From Deinococcus rubellus (lineage in GTDB: Bacteria > Deinococcota > Deinococci > Deinococcales > Deinococcaceae), in contig NZ_CP104213.1 of the NCBI RefSeq assembly GCF_025244745.1, forward strand, positions 248,001-312,000: a stretch of 64,000 bases of DNA, given 5' to 3'. The notes under the pieces are model-generated. The model saw only the letters and a list, made by a program, of their open reading frames with translations. It was not told where the DNA came from and made no database searches. Below, piece by piece: positions 17,276-25,379 of this stretch. The position numbers and the translations under genes are program-made. Position 1 is the first letter of the stretch, and every line of letters begins with the position of its first letter.

Positions 17276-17590
17276 ATGTCTTTAGTCGTGATGGTCACGG
17301 TGCCGCCCGCTGGGGCCGCAGAACTGGCGCGGGGACTGGTCGAACACCGGCTGGCTGGCTGCGTGAATATGCTGCCCGGCGTGCAGACGGTTTACCGCTG
17401 GGGCGGCGAGGTGGCCGAGGAACCCGAAACCCTGCTGCTGATCAAGACCAACGGTGAGCGCTACCCGGAGCTGGAGCGATTCATCAAGGAGCACCACCCC
17501 TACGAGGTGCCGGAGATCGTGGCGCTGCCGGTGGACCGGGCCTCGCCGGAGTTTCTGCGCTGGCTCAACGGCAGCCTCAGTCTGTCCTGA
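17276..17590 (+). CDS. cutA: CutA-like protein
   Basis: 104 aa, the usual CutA1 length. Conserved CutA features: MVTVPPAGAAELARGLVEHRLAGCVNMLPGVQTVYRW, then ETLLLIKTN and HPYEVPEIVALPV near the end. CutA forms stable trimers and was first linked to divalent-cation tolerance; its physiological role is still unclear. ATG 17276 lies 7 nt after TAGACT (17263-17268), a leaderless promoter. It converges with the HemW gene. Confidence 0.95.
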   Translation: MSLVVMVTVPPAGAAELARGLVEHRLAGCVNMLPGVQTVYRWGGEVAEEPETLLLIKTNGERYPELERFIKEHHPYEVPEIVALPVDRASPEFLRWLNGSLSLS

Positions 17591-17626
17591 ACTGAAACAG
17601 CTTCATCCCAACTTGCTCTGAGATCA

Positions 17627-17655
17627 ACCTATGTCGGTGTTTTTCCAACATAGGT
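17627..17655. terminator. Inverted repeat between convergent cutA and hemW genes
   Basis: ACCTATGT (17627-17634) and ACATAGGT (17648-17655) form a perfect 8-bp stem with a 13-nt T-rich loop. Likely a bidirectional termination signal, though the stem is not GC-rich. Confidence 0.45.
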
Positions 17656-17729
17656 CTTTATCGCCGTCAGCCGAGACCTTCTTATTCTCGCTCCGCCCAG
17701 CTTCGGCTAGGGCTGAGCTTCAGTGGCTA

Positions 17730-18902
17730 TCAACCGTTCACGAAGTCGGCCAGCACCTTGTTGAGCAGCCACCAGCCCTGCTCGGTGGCGCGCAACTGCT
17801 CGCCCTCGCGCATCAGCAGGCCCGCCACCAGATTGCGTTGCAGCGGTCCGGCGTAGCGCTCGCCCACCGCGATGCCGCTGGCACGCGACAGCTCGGTCAG
17901 ATTGACTCCGGCGCGGGTCCGCAGACCCATGAACAGGGCGTCGGTGACGTGCTCCTCGGCGTCAATCGCCTCCGCCTCCCCGGCGAGGCCCGAGGCGAAA
18001 TCGTGGGCCAGCCAGTCGTGCAGGTGCGGGTTGGTGCGGCGCTCGGCTTTGAGCTGCGGATCACGGCTCGGGTAGTGACCCGCCGCGCCCGGTCCCAGAC
18101 CCAGATAAAAGCGGTTTTGCCAGTAGGCGCTGTTGTGACGTGAGTGCTCGCCGGAGCGGGCGTAGTTGCTGATCTCGTAGCGCCCGAAGCCCGCCGCTCC
18201 CAGCAACTCGGCGGTGCGCTCGAACCCCGCGCGTTCGTCGTCCTCGGCCACCGTGACGCCCCGGCGGGCAAACGGCGTGCCCGGCTCGATGGTCAGGGTG
18301 TAGGCGCTGATGTGATTCACCCCCAGCTCGATCAGTCCGGCGATGTCGCTTTCCAGCGGCTGCCCCGCCACCGCCGTGATCAGGTCGCCGCTGACCCGCA
18401 AGCCCGCCGAGGTGAGCTGCCGGACCGCCTGCCGGGCCTGCTCGGCGTCGTGCTGGCGGCCCAGGAACTTGAGGGTGGCGTCGTCCAGGCTCTGGACACC
18501 CACCGAGGCCCGGTCAAAGCCGAGTGAGCGCCAGTGCCGCGCCCGCGCCGCGCTGACGGTACCGGGGTTGACTTCCAGGGTGTTCTCGATTTTGCCCCAG
18601 CCGAGGTGACGCCGGATCGTCTGGGTCAGGCGGGCCAGCTCGTCGTCCCGCAGGAAGCTGGGGGTGCCGCCGCCGAGGTAGACCGTGTCCAGGTCAGTGG
18701 CATAGTTTGCCGCCAGCATTGCCGCCTCGCGCTCCAACTGGTCCAGATACGCCTCCACCTGCCCGCTGCGGCGCGTCAGCACGTGGAAGTCGCAGTAGGG
18801 GCAGATGCTGGGACAGAACGGAACATGCACGTAGAGATGCCGGACCGGCCCAACCTCAGTCGGCAATGCTGGCGGCAGAACGGAGGGGGGGAACGCACTC
18901 AC
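17730..18902 (-). CDS. hemW: HemW-like radical SAM protein (heme chaperone)
   Basis: 390 aa. Radical SAM cluster motif [11 protein letters not shown] (CxxxCxxC) at residues ~30-40, LYVHVPFCP before it, [40 protein letters not shown], and the C-terminal winged-helix segment. Spacing and NSAYW match HemW rather than true coproporphyrinogen dehydrogenase HemN, so the likely role is heme binding and delivery. It is often misnamed oxygen-independent coproporphyrinogen III oxidase. Cytoplasmic or membrane-associated. Confidence 0.92.
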   Translation of the reverse strand: MSAFPPSVLPPALPTEVGPVRHLYVHVPFCPSICPYCDFHVLTRRSGQVEAYLDQLEREAAMLAANYATDLDTVYLGGGTPSFLRDDELARLTQTIRRHLGWGKIENTLEVNPGTVSAARARHWRSLGFDRASVGVQSLDDATLKFLGRQHDAEQARQAVRQLTSAGLRVSGDLITAVAGQPLESDIAGLIELGVNHISAYTLTIEPGTPFARRGVTVAEDDERAGFERTAELLGAAGFGRYEISNYARSGEHSRHNSAYWQNRFYLGLGPGAAGHYPSRDPQLKAERRTNPHLHDWLAHDFASGLAGEAEAIDAEEHVTDALFMGLRTRAGVNLTELSRASGIAVGERYAGPLQRNLVAGLLMREGEQLRATEQGWWLLNKVLADFVNG

Positions 18903-18964
18903 GCGGGCAGTCTAGGGGCAGCGGCGCGGGGCAACCGTGAGGACGACCGGGTCACAGCGGCCTC

Positions 18965-19516
18965 TCAGCCGATCAGTGCCAGTCCCTGCGGTACCCGCCC
19001 GGCCAGGCTGAGCAGCGCCTCGCCCAGTTGCGGCGGTTCGCACACCAGCACCGGCACGCTGAGGGCGGCGCAGAGGCTGGCGGCAGCGCTCTCACCCTGC
19101 CGGGTCACACCGCTCAGAAGCGTGGCCGCTCGCCAGGCCGGAAGGGGGCCACCCTCGCGGTAGCTCAGGCCGCTCGCAGCAGTCACAGTCCGCTCGGGCC
19201 ACTGCAAGGCGGGGCCGCCCGCCAGCGCCCCGCCCACCACCAGCACACCGCTGAACGGCTGCCCGCGGAGCGTGCGCTCCAGCGGCAGCAGGGTCCCGTG
19301 GACGAGCAGTTCGAGGTGGCCCTTGAGCCGCCCCCCCTCACCCGCCAGCCACAGCGCCAGGGCCTCGGCGGCGGCCCCAGCCGTTTCGGGGGCGGCAGCG
19401 ACGAGCCAGGCATGATTCCCGGCGCGGGCGGCATAGCGGGCGTGCAGCGCCCCGTACACGTCGCTCCAGACCTGCGGCGGAGCGGGCAAATGGAGAGAGG
19501 AAACGTTGCTCGGCAC
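18965..19516 (-). CDS. Hypothetical protein
   Basis: About 183 aa, family not recognised. It is rich in Ala, Leu and Gly with alternating helix and strand patterns (HAWLVAAAPETAGAAAEALALWLAG, FSGVLVVGGALAGGPAL, LPVLVCEPPQLGEALLSLAG-like). No signal peptide. I prefer GTG 19516, which lies 7 nt after TATGCT; an ATG at 19528 overlaps that -10 box and is less likely. Divergent from the phosphoesterase gene (19628), so both leaderless promoters lie in about 110 bp. Confidence 0.6.
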   Translation of the reverse strand: MPSNVSSLHLPAPPQVWSDVYGALHARYAARAGNHAWLVAAAPETAGAAAEALALWLAGEGGRLKGHLELLVHGTLLPLERTLRGQPFSGVLVVGGALAGGPALQWPERTVTAASGLSYREGGPLPAWRAATLLSGVTRQGESAAASLCAALSVPVLVCEPPQLGEALLSLAGRVPQGLALIG

Positions 19517-19627
19517 GCTGCCCAGCATAGCGGGCGCAGCAGGCCAGTGAGGGGTCGGGCGAGGCAGTTTGGAGAGCTGTGCGGACAGCGGGCTGCCTGA
19601 GGGCAGACTTGCCGCTATCATGCCTGC

Positions 19628-20377
19628 GTGCGGCTGCTGCTGCTTTCTGATATTCACGCCAATTTCACCGCGCTCGAAGCTGTCCTGGCGGACGCCCAGG
19701 CGCGCAACTACAGTCAGGTCGTGCATCTGGGCGACGCGCTGGGCTACGGCCCGCACCCGCGCGAGGTGCTGAGCGCCCTACGCAACCTCGACGCGACCTG
19801 CCTGATGGGCAACCACGACCAGATGCTCCTGGACCGTGCCGACGGCCTGAATATGCGCGTGAGCATCGTCTCGCAGGCGCTGGCGTGGCAACTGGAGCGC
19901 CTGTCGGACCGCGACCTGGCCTGGGTGCGGAGCTGGCGCGACGGCATCGACGACCAGAGCATCGGCGCGCGCTACCGCCACGGCACCCCCACCAGCCTGG
20001 ACGACTACACCGACTCGGTGACGGCGGCCCGCGAGGCGTTCGCCGGGTGGCACGGGCGGCTGGCCTTCGTGGGCCACACCCACCACCCGGCGGTCTATGC
20101 CACGCTGAATGCCCCGGTGGGCGAGTGGGTCAAGCACCAGGCATTCGTGCAGGGCGGCAGCTATATGGTGCCGCCGGGAGCGCGGGTCATTCTCAACCCC
20201 GGCTCGGTGGGCCAGCCGCGCGACGGCAACCCACAGGCCAGTTACGCCGTCTACGACAGCACGCGCGGGCACTTCCAGGTATTCAGGGTCAACTACGACA
20301 TGGCCCAGGTGCAGCGCGACGTGAACCTGGCCGGACTGCCGGAAGTGCTGGGCGCACGGCTGCTGCTGGGCAAATGA
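19628..20377 (+). CDS. Calcineurin-like metallophosphoesterase (YfcE/MJ0936 type)
   Basis: 249 aa. Metal ligands in order: LLLSDIHAN (D, H), [10 protein letters not shown] (D), LMGNHDQML (N, H), FVGHTHHP (H, H) and a late strand [12 protein letters not shown]. This is the compact YfcE-like family of phosphodiesterases; natural substrates are unknown. The GTG start at 19628 sits 6 nt after TATCAT (19616-19621). It is followed 34 nt later by the delta' clamp-loader gene and may be co-transcribed. Confidence 0.92.
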   Translation: MRLLLLSDIHANFTALEAVLADAQARNYSQVVHLGDALGYGPHPREVLSALRNLDATCLMGNHDQMLLDRADGLNMRVSIVSQALAWQLERLSDRDLAWVRSWRDGIDDQSIGARYRHGTPTSLDDYTDSVTAAREAFAGWHGRLAFVGHTHHPAVYATLNAPVGEWVKHQAFVQGGSYMVPPGARVILNPGSVGQPRDGNPQASYAVYDSTRGHFQVFRVNYDMAQVQRDVNLAGLPEVLGARLLLGK

Positions 20378-20411
20378 GGCCACCTATGAAGCGTCCAGAG
20401 GCCTGCGCGCC

Positions 20412-21365
20412 GTGACCCTGATCCGGCCCGACCTGCCGCACCTGCCCGCGAGCCACGCCGCTTTGATGGCGCAACTCGCGCTGCCGCAGAGCAACGCCTG
20501 GCTGCTGACCGGCCCGGCGCGGGTGGGCAAGCGGGCGCTGGCGACGGTGCTGGCCGCCCGGCACAACTGCGCCCACCCGGACGGTCCACTGCCCTGCGGC
20601 GAGTGCGCCTCGTGCCGGGCGGCAGCGCTGGGCGTCCATCCCGACGTGCTGGTTCTCTCGGCCCGCACCGTCACCAGCACCGGCAAGGCGGCGCGGCGCA
20701 AGATCATCCCCATCGGCGCGGTGCTCTCAGCCCGCGACCAGGGCAAGGACTACGAGCAGCACGTCTACGAGTTCCTGGAAGTGCGGCCCACCTACCGGCG
20801 GCGCACTGTGATCATCGACGGAGCCGAGCATCTCAACCCCGAGGCCGCCAACGCACTGCTCAAACTCATCGAGGAGCCGCCGCACCGCGCCCTGTTCGTC
20901 TTGCTGGCCGAGGACCTGCGCTCGGTGATTCCCACCCTGGTCAGCCGCGCCAGCCGCCTGAACGTGCCGCCCGTGCCAGACACCGAGCTGGCGCGGCTGC
21001 TGACTGATGGGCACCAGCCTGGAGACGGGGCGCTGCTGGCCTTCGCCGCCGGACGCGCCGGACTGCTGAGCGATCTGGACGCCGTGCGGACCGCTCTGAA
21101 CGACGCCCGCCAGCTCACCGGAGCGCTGCAAGAAGGGCTGTGGCCCGCGCTGGAAGCCGCTGCCGCCCTGGAAAAGACCTTCTCGCCCGCACTGCACCCG
21201 GAAGCGCTGCGCTTCGTCTGGAGAGACGAACCGGGCACGGTGCGGGCCGCCGCCGACACGGCGCTCGAAGCCCTGCAAGAAGCGCTGGAAGCCTACGCCA
21301 ATCCGGGCCTGAGTTTTCAGGTGTTTGCCCTGACGCTGCGCGACGCCTTCGGAGAAGCGGGCTGA
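20412..21365 (+). CDS. holB: DNA polymerase III delta' (clamp-loader) subunit
   Basis: 317 aa. AAA+ clamp-loader protein: degenerate P-loop [10 protein letters not shown] at about residue 34, zinc module [16 protein letters not shown] (CX8CX2CX2C), sensor-type region [24 protein letters not shown], and SRAS after PTLV. The imperfect Walker A fits delta', which does not hydrolyse ATP; a second tau/gamma-like gene is the alternative but length and sequence favour delta'. Part of the replicative sliding-clamp loader. It starts with GTG. About 700 bp downstream lies a cluster of DnaA boxes. Confidence 0.88.
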   Translation: MTLIRPDLPHLPASHAALMAQLALPQSNAWLLTGPARVGKRALATVLAARHNCAHPDGPLPCGECASCRAAALGVHPDVLVLSARTVTSTGKAARRKIIPIGAVLSARDQGKDYEQHVYEFLEVRPTYRRRTVIIDGAEHLNPEAANALLKLIEEPPHRALFVLLAEDLRSVIPTLVSRASRLNVPPVPDTELARLLTDGHQPGDGALLAFAAGRAGLLSDLDAVRTALNDARQLTGALQEGLWPALEAAAALEKTFSPALHPEALRFVWRDEPGTVRAAADTALEALQEALEAYANPGLSFQVFALTLRDAFGEAG

Positions 21366-21416
21366 GACGGTCAACGCAGGCCACCCATCCCGCCGCAGCA
21401 TGCTACCCTCTGGCCC

Positions 21417-22073
21417 ATGCCTTCAGGCCGGACCCTCGTCAAAATCTGTGGCACCACCACCCTTGGCGACGCGCTAAACGCTGCCGAGGCGGGCGCGGAC
21501 GCCGTTGGCCTGATCTTTGCGCCGGTCAGCAAGCGGCTCGTTGCACCTGCGCTGGCCCGCGAGATCTCGCTGTCAGTGGGACCGGGAGTGGGCCGGGTCG
21601 GGGTCTTTCTAAATCAGAGCGTGGCCGAGGTACTGCAGCTGGCAGACGCGGCCCGCGTGTCCGCAGTTCAGGTTCACGGAGAATTTTCAGGCCCCGAACT
21701 CGCGGAACTGGCCGGGTTCTATCCGGTCCTGCGGGTGGTTTCGCCGCAAACACTGACCTATCACTTTGAAGCGCCGCTGCCGCCCCACGTCACCTTGATG
21801 CTCGACGCGCCGCAACCGGGCAGTGGGCAGCCGCTCGACTGGGCCGCACTCGCGCCGCACTTTCCAGCGGGCGGGTGGCTGGCGGGTGGGCTGGGACCAC
21901 ACAACGTGGCGCAGGCGATCAGCGCCCTTCATCCCGCCGGGGTAGACGCGGTGAGCGCCCTGGAACAGTGGCCTGGGATCAAGGACCCGGCGCGGGTATG
22001 GGCTTTCGTGGCCGCCGCACAGCAGGCCGATGCGCGTCTGGACGCAGCAAAACCAGGAGCGGTGGGCTGTTAA
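21417..22073 (+). CDS. trpF: Phosphoribosylanthranilate isomerase
   Basis: 218 aa. Third-step tryptophan biosynthesis enzyme (Amadori rearrangement to CdRP). Family signatures: [14 protein letters not shown] with the catalytic Cys, [43 protein letters not shown] (catalytic Asp), [10 protein letters not shown] and [16 protein letters not shown]. No other trp genes are nearby. ATG 21417 lies 7 nt after TACCCT (leaderless). Confidence 0.96.
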   Translation: MPSGRTLVKICGTTTLGDALNAAEAGADAVGLIFAPVSKRLVAPALAREISLSVGPGVGRVGVFLNQSVAEVLQLADAARVSAVQVHGEFSGPELAELAGFYPVLRVVSPQTLTYHFEAPLPPHVTLMLDAPQPGSGQPLDWAALAPHFPAGGWLAGGLGPHNVAQAISALHPAGVDAVSALEQWPGIKDPARVWAFVAAAQQADARLDAAKPGAVGC

Positions 22074-22080
22074 ACAAAAG

Positions 22081-22248
22081 TTATCCACAGTTTGCCGTTT
22101 CACTGTGGATAACTTTGGAAGGTTCCAGAGCACCTCAAAAAGCCTGCTCCATCGCGTCTGAGACGGCCTAGGCCGCTCCTGGCCCGGTGGCCCTCAAACA
22201 GGTTATCCACAAGTTATCCACAGACCCTGTGGAAAAGCCTGTGGATAA
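22081..22248. promoter_or_regulatory. Cluster of DnaA boxes in a convergent intergenic gap
   Basis: Perfect TTATCCACA boxes lie at 22081-22089 (+), 22104-22112 (-), 22203-22211 (+), 22214-22222 (+) and 22240-22248 (-); a degenerate box TTTTCCACA lies at 22228-22236 (-). Boxes 1-2 form a 14-bp inverted repeat, and 4 and 6 a similar one. The gap separates the 3' ends of trpF and bioY, so it is not a promoter. dnaA, dnaN and an AT-rich unwinding stretch are absent, which argues for a titration or reactivation locus (datA/DARS-like) rather than oriC. Confidence 0.7.
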
Positions 22249-22277
22249 CTTTGAACCTTATTGATATGGGTTGGGGG

Positions 22278-22892
22278 TCAGCGGCGGCGCAGCAGCGCCC
22301 AGACCCCCGGTAGCAGCGCGGCGGCCAGCGCCAGCTTGATCAGGTCGCCGGGCAGAAAGGGGATCAGGCCCGCGCCGAGCAACGCCTGACCGTGCAGACC
22401 AGTCAGCGCACCCAGCACCGGCAGCCCGACGGCGTAGATCACCGCGTTGCCGACCAGCATCGCCGCCGCCATGCCCCAAGGCGTGCGGTCAGCGGCGAAG
22501 CGCTCGACCAGCCAGCCGACCAGCCCGGCAGCCAGCACGAAGCCGAGCAGGTAGCCGAGGGTGGGAGTCAGATTGCCAGTTTTGACGCTGAGCAGCGAAC
22601 CGACGCCGCCCGCGAAGACCGGCAGTCCCGCCGCGCCCGCCGCCAGATAAGTCAGCAGCGCAGCGGCTCCCTGGCGGCTGCCCAGCGCAGCCCCCACCAG
22701 CAGCACTGCCAGCGTTTGCAGGGTGAGCGGCACCGGGAACATCGGCACGCTGATCTGGGCGCAGACGGCCACCAGCGCCGCGCCGCCCACGACCAGCGCC
22801 ACGGTGCGGAGCAGGCTGGACTGGGCTTTGGCCGGGGCGCTGAGGGCGCGGGCGAGGGTGAGGTGCAGGGGCTGGCCGGAAGACTGGGTCAT
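22278..22892 (-). CDS. bioY: Biotin transporter BioY
   Basis: 204 aa, six predicted membrane helices. BioY family features: QISVPMFPVPLTLQTLAVLLVGAALGSRQGAAALLTYLAAGAAGLPVFAGG (in parts) and the C-terminal FLPGDLIKLALAAALLPGVWALL. BioY is the substrate-binding S component of an ECF-type or solitary biotin importer; no ECF ATPase genes are adjacent. ATG 22892 has an AAAGGAA ribosome site. The birA gene lies just upstream on the same strand (151-nt gap), so biotin uptake and use are grouped. Confidence 0.93.
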   Translation of the reverse strand: MTQSSGQPLHLTLARALSAPAKAQSSLLRTVALVVGGAALVAVCAQISVPMFPVPLTLQTLAVLLVGAALGSRQGAAALLTYLAAGAAGLPVFAGGVGSLLSVKTGNLTPTLGYLLGFVLAAGLVGWLVERFAADRTPWGMAAAMLVGNAVIYAVGLPVLGALTGLHGQALLGAGLIPFLPGDLIKLALAAALLPGVWALLRRR

Positions 22893-22972
22893 GGGAGTTC
22901 CTTTGCCGCGAAGGTGGGCAGCGACTTGTACTTGCGCTTGTGAAACGTCGTTGGGAAGGGGCCGAGGTGCAT
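22889..22972 (-). CDS. Possible 27-aa upstream ORF overlapping the bioY start
   Basis: ATG 22972 opens a 27-codon frame (MHLGPFPTTFHKRKY...) whose TGA (22889-22891) overlaps the bioY ATG. Such overlap could couple translation. The TAGACT -10 box ends only 2 nt before this ATG, so transcription may begin inside it; the ORF may be fortuitous. Confidence 0.25.
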   Translation of the reverse strand: MHLGPFPTTFHKRKYKSLPTFAAKELP

Positions 22973-23043
22973 GAGTCTAGAGCATTTGTCCGCCGCCTTC
23001 ACGCTGCGTCGGCGAGACTGCCGGACAGGGGTCAGGGGGCGAC

Positions 23044-24033
23044 TTAGCGCTCCGTTCCAGCCGCCAATTCCCCGATCAGTTCCACGTCGCCCGCCCCGAT
23101 CATCAGCACCTTGCCTGCGTCGGTGACGACTTGCAGCTCGCCGCTGTCGGTCAGCCTCTGGGCCTGCCCGCTGACTGGGCCGCCGGAAGTCTGCACCTGC
23201 ACCCGGCGGCCCAGGGTGCGGTTGGCGATTCGCCAGCCACCCAGGATCTCGGCGTCCGGGGCGCTGAGCCAGCCACCAAGCGCCCGCAGAATGGCCGCGA
23301 GCAGCTCAGCCCGGCGAAAAACGTGTCCCGGCGCGAGGTCGGCCAGGCCCACCGCGCCGGGGGGCGCAGCCGTGACGTTGAGGCCAATGCCCAGCACTGC
23401 CCGGCGCACCGACCCGCCGCGCACCTCGGCTTCCAGCAAAATGCCCGCCAGCTTGCGGCCATCTTCCGTGATCAGGTCGTTGGGCCACTTCAAGCCCGGC
23501 GGCTCGGCAGCAGCAGGCAGACATTCCAGGCAGGCTTCCCGCAGCGCCACGCCCGCTGCCAGCGGCAGCAGTGGCAGGCGACCAAGGTGCTGCGGGGCCA
23601 GCAGCACGCTGAAAGTGAGCCCTGCCGCTGTCTTCAGGCTGGACGGGTCGTCCTCCCCGCCCGCTGTCTGCCATACCCGCCCGCGCCGCCCGCGTCCGGC
23701 GAGTTGCGACTCGGCCAGCAGCGCCGCGCCCACCGGGGCCGGATCAGCCGGGTCGTCGGCCCAGCGGCGCAGTTCGTCTTGGGTGCTGGTAACCTGCGGC
23801 AGATAGCGGTAGGTACCCGAAAACCCGGCGGCCCGCAGCGCGGCGGGCGTCGGCGTGCCGGGCCGCAGGGCATAGCCCTGGACCAAGTGCTCCAGCGGCA
23901 CACCCAGTGCCTGGAGCTGAAGCGCCAGATCGGCCAGCTTGTCCGGGTGAAGGCCGAGCCGCGCTGCCAGGGTCGCCGGGAGTTGCGGGCATTCCGTCAG
24001 GGCGGCGAGCAGTTGGTCAGGCAGGGAGGTCAC
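23044..24033 (-). CDS. birA: Biotin-protein ligase / BirA-type repressor
   Basis: 329 aa. N-terminal winged helix (LLAALTECPQLPATLAARLGL...LEHLVQGYAL), then ligase domain: TSTQDELRRW, AESQLAGRGRRGRVW (the biotin-AMP loop GRGRRGR), LKWPNDLI, GILLEAEV and IGLNVTAAP; the C-terminal SH3-like domain follows (LGRRVQVQTSGGPVSGQAQRL). It attaches biotin to acetyl-CoA carboxylase BCCP. The N-terminal domain suggests repression of biotin genes such as bioY, but no classical BirA operator was seen. Start 24033. Confidence 0.93.
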   Translation of the reverse strand: MTSLPDQLLAALTECPQLPATLAARLGLHPDKLADLALQLQALGVPLEHLVQGYALRPGTPTPAALRAAGFSGTYRYLPQVTSTQDELRRWADDPADPAPVGAALLAESQLAGRGRRGRVWQTAGGEDDPSSLKTAAGLTFSVLLAPQHLGRLPLLPLAAGVALREACLECLPAAAEPPGLKWPNDLITEDGRKLAGILLEAEVRGGSVRRAVLGIGLNVTAAPPGAVGLADLAPGHVFRRAELLAAILRALGGWLSAPDAEILGGWRIANRTLGRRVQVQTSGGPVSGQAQRLTDSGELQVVTDAGKVLMIGAGDVELIGELAAGTER

Positions 24034-24229
24034 GCCGGGCAGTCTGACGCGCCGGACCGGACCAGCGCAAACCCGCGAGATGGGCAGCCGCTCAAGGCCA
24101 ACCTGGGGGCGCTCTAAAGAAGCTCCTATCTGCCCGGCAGCCCAGCGTGCTTGACTGAGGGTTCATCACAACGTCGCTAACGCCGCTCTGCCTTTCCGTG
24201 CACGCACGGTCCATCCCAGGAGTCTTCGT

Positions 24230-24460
24230 ATGTACGACCCGGCCAGTCTGCCCGACTCTCCCGAACCCGCCCCACCGCTGCTGGGCCTGCCCCTGTCTGG
24301 CCTGCACGGAGGTCATCTCTACCGCGACCTTTCCGAGCTGCCTGCCTGCGTGTCGGTGAGCGTCTCGGTGGAAATCTACGCCGACGACCAGACCGAGGCG
24401 TTCGTGCGCCCGGCGCGGCCTGCCTCAGCCCAGCACGTTCCCGCTGCGGCGCTGACATAA
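24230..24460 (+). CDS. Small hypothetical protein
   Basis: 76 aa, not recognised. ATG 24230 has AGGAG about 8 nt upstream. A TTGACT-like -35 element is seen near 24150 without a good -10. The sequence is proline-rich at the N-terminus (PDSPEPAPPLLGLPLSG) with a short strand-like centre (CVSVSVSVEIYADDQ). There is no signal peptide or membrane segment. It could be a real small protein or a chance frame in GC-rich DNA; the ribosome site favours the former. Confidence 0.45.
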   Translation: MYDPASLPDSPEPAPPLLGLPLSGLHGGHLYRDLSELPACVSVSVSVEIYADDQTEAFVRPARPASAQHVPAAALT

Positions 24461-24470
24461 ACTGATGGGC

Positions 24471-24947
24471 ATGACCGGGCCAAACCGTGAACCGCCTCCC
24501 GCCCCGCTTGCACTGGCTCAACTTGAATTGGGCCACCTGACCCTGGACCATGTGGCAATTGCCGCCCCCGATCTGGAGAGTGGCAGCGCCCCGTACCTGG
24601 CGCTGGGGCTGCATCCCGAGGGGCCGGACGAGGGGGTGGAGGGCCAGGGCGTGCGGGTGCGGGCCTTTGTGGTGGGGGGCAGCCTGATCGAGGTGCTCTC
24701 CCCCACCCGCCCGGACAGCCCGGTGGCGACGTTTCTCACGCGGCAGGGCGCGGGGCTGCACCACCTGGCGCTGCGGGTCGGCAATCTGGAGACCGAGATG
24801 CGGCGGCTGCGGGCGGCGGGCGCAAACTTCCTGAATGACGAGCCGCGTGCGGGCCGGGCCGGAACGCGGGTCGCCTTTCTGCACCCGAAATGGGGCGCAG
24901 GCACGCTGATCGAACTGGTCGAACACCCCAGCGGGAGTGGTGCTTGA
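24471..24947 (+). CDS. VOC-superfamily protein (methylmalonyl-CoA epimerase-like)
   Basis: 158 aa with a proline-rich start and one glyoxalase/VOC fold: LDHVAIAAPDLESGSAPYLALGL (metal His), VVGGSLIEVLSPTRPDSPVATFL (Glu), GAGLHHLALRVGNLETEMRRLRAAGANFLN (His) and C-terminal GTLIELVEH (Glu). The metal ligands His, His and Glu are in the order seen in methylmalonyl-CoA epimerase, which racemises 2R/2S-methylmalonyl-CoA. No mutase gene is nearby. I chose ATG 24471 because TAAACT lies 7 nt upstream (leaderless); 24465 is an alternative ATG. The last codon overlaps the next gene. Confidence 0.8.
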   Translation: MTGPNREPPPAPLALAQLELGHLTLDHVAIAAPDLESGSAPYLALGLHPEGPDEGVEGQGVRVRAFVVGGSLIEVLSPTRPDSPVATFLTRQGAGLHHLALRVGNLETEMRRLRAAGANFLNDEPRAGRAGTRVAFLHPKWGAGTLIELVEHPSGSGA

Positions 24948-25318
24948 GGCCCGCCGCCAACCGGGTGTGGTGGTGGCCCGCGCTGGCACTGATGGCCCTG
25001 CTGTGGTGGCTGAGTAGCCGCGCCGACCCGCTGGGCCTACCGCTGCCGCACCCACTCGACTGGGCGGCGCACCTTCTGAGCTACGCAGCGCTGGGCTTCT
25101 GCCTGGGGCGGGCGTCCGGCTCGGGGGCCACTGGCTGGATTCTGGCGGCCTGGTTCGGTGCCTTCGACGAAATGCATCAGGCATTCGTGCCGGGGCGCGA
25201 GGCGGGTCTTCAGGACTGGTGGTTTGATCTGCTGGGCGGCTGGGCCGGGAGCGTCTGGCTGGGCAGCGGCCTGCGCGAGTGGTGGCCCGGTCTGTCCAGG
25301 CGACGCGGGACACCCTAG
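24944..25318 (+). CDS. VanZ-like membrane protein
   Basis: 124 aa, about four membrane helices. VanZ-family features: WWPALALMALLWWLSSR, LDWAAHLLSYAALGFCLG (the conserved D..H motif), FGAFDEMHQAFVPGREAGLQDWWFDLLGG (E..Q..F..R..s..D). VanZ confers low-level teicoplanin resistance in enterococci; most homologues have no assigned role. TTG 24944 overlaps the TGA of the VOC gene, with GGGAG just upstream, suggesting translational coupling. Confidence 0.82.
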   Translation: MRPAANRVWWWPALALMALLWWLSSRADPLGLPLPHPLDWAAHLLSYAALGFCLGRASGSGATGWILAAWFGAFDEMHQAFVPGREAGLQDWWFDLLGGWAGSVWLGSGLREWWPGLSRRRGTP

Positions 25319-25343
25319 AGCCTGTGTTCTACTTCCGTTGGTC

Positions 25344-25373
25344 GGTGGTAAAAGTAGGCGTATTTTTACCACC
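25344..25373. terminator. Bidirectional terminator-like inverted repeat
   Basis: GGTGGTAAAA (25344-25353) and TTTTACCACC (25364-25373) form a perfect 10-bp stem between convergent genes (stops at 25318 and 25380). A-runs and T-runs at the loop side suit termination in both directions. Confidence 0.6.
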
Positions 25374-25379
25374 AATGCT

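Noticed and set aside
22081..22248. DnaA-box cluster as the chromosomal oriC
   Set aside because: No dnaA or dnaN, no AT-rich unwinding region and flanked by gene 3' ends; better as an accessory DnaA-binding locus.
24177..25313. 378-aa minus-strand ORF opposite the VOC and VanZ genes
   Set aside because: Arg/Pro/Ala-rich shadow of two well-supported plus-strand genes; no motif and no start signal.
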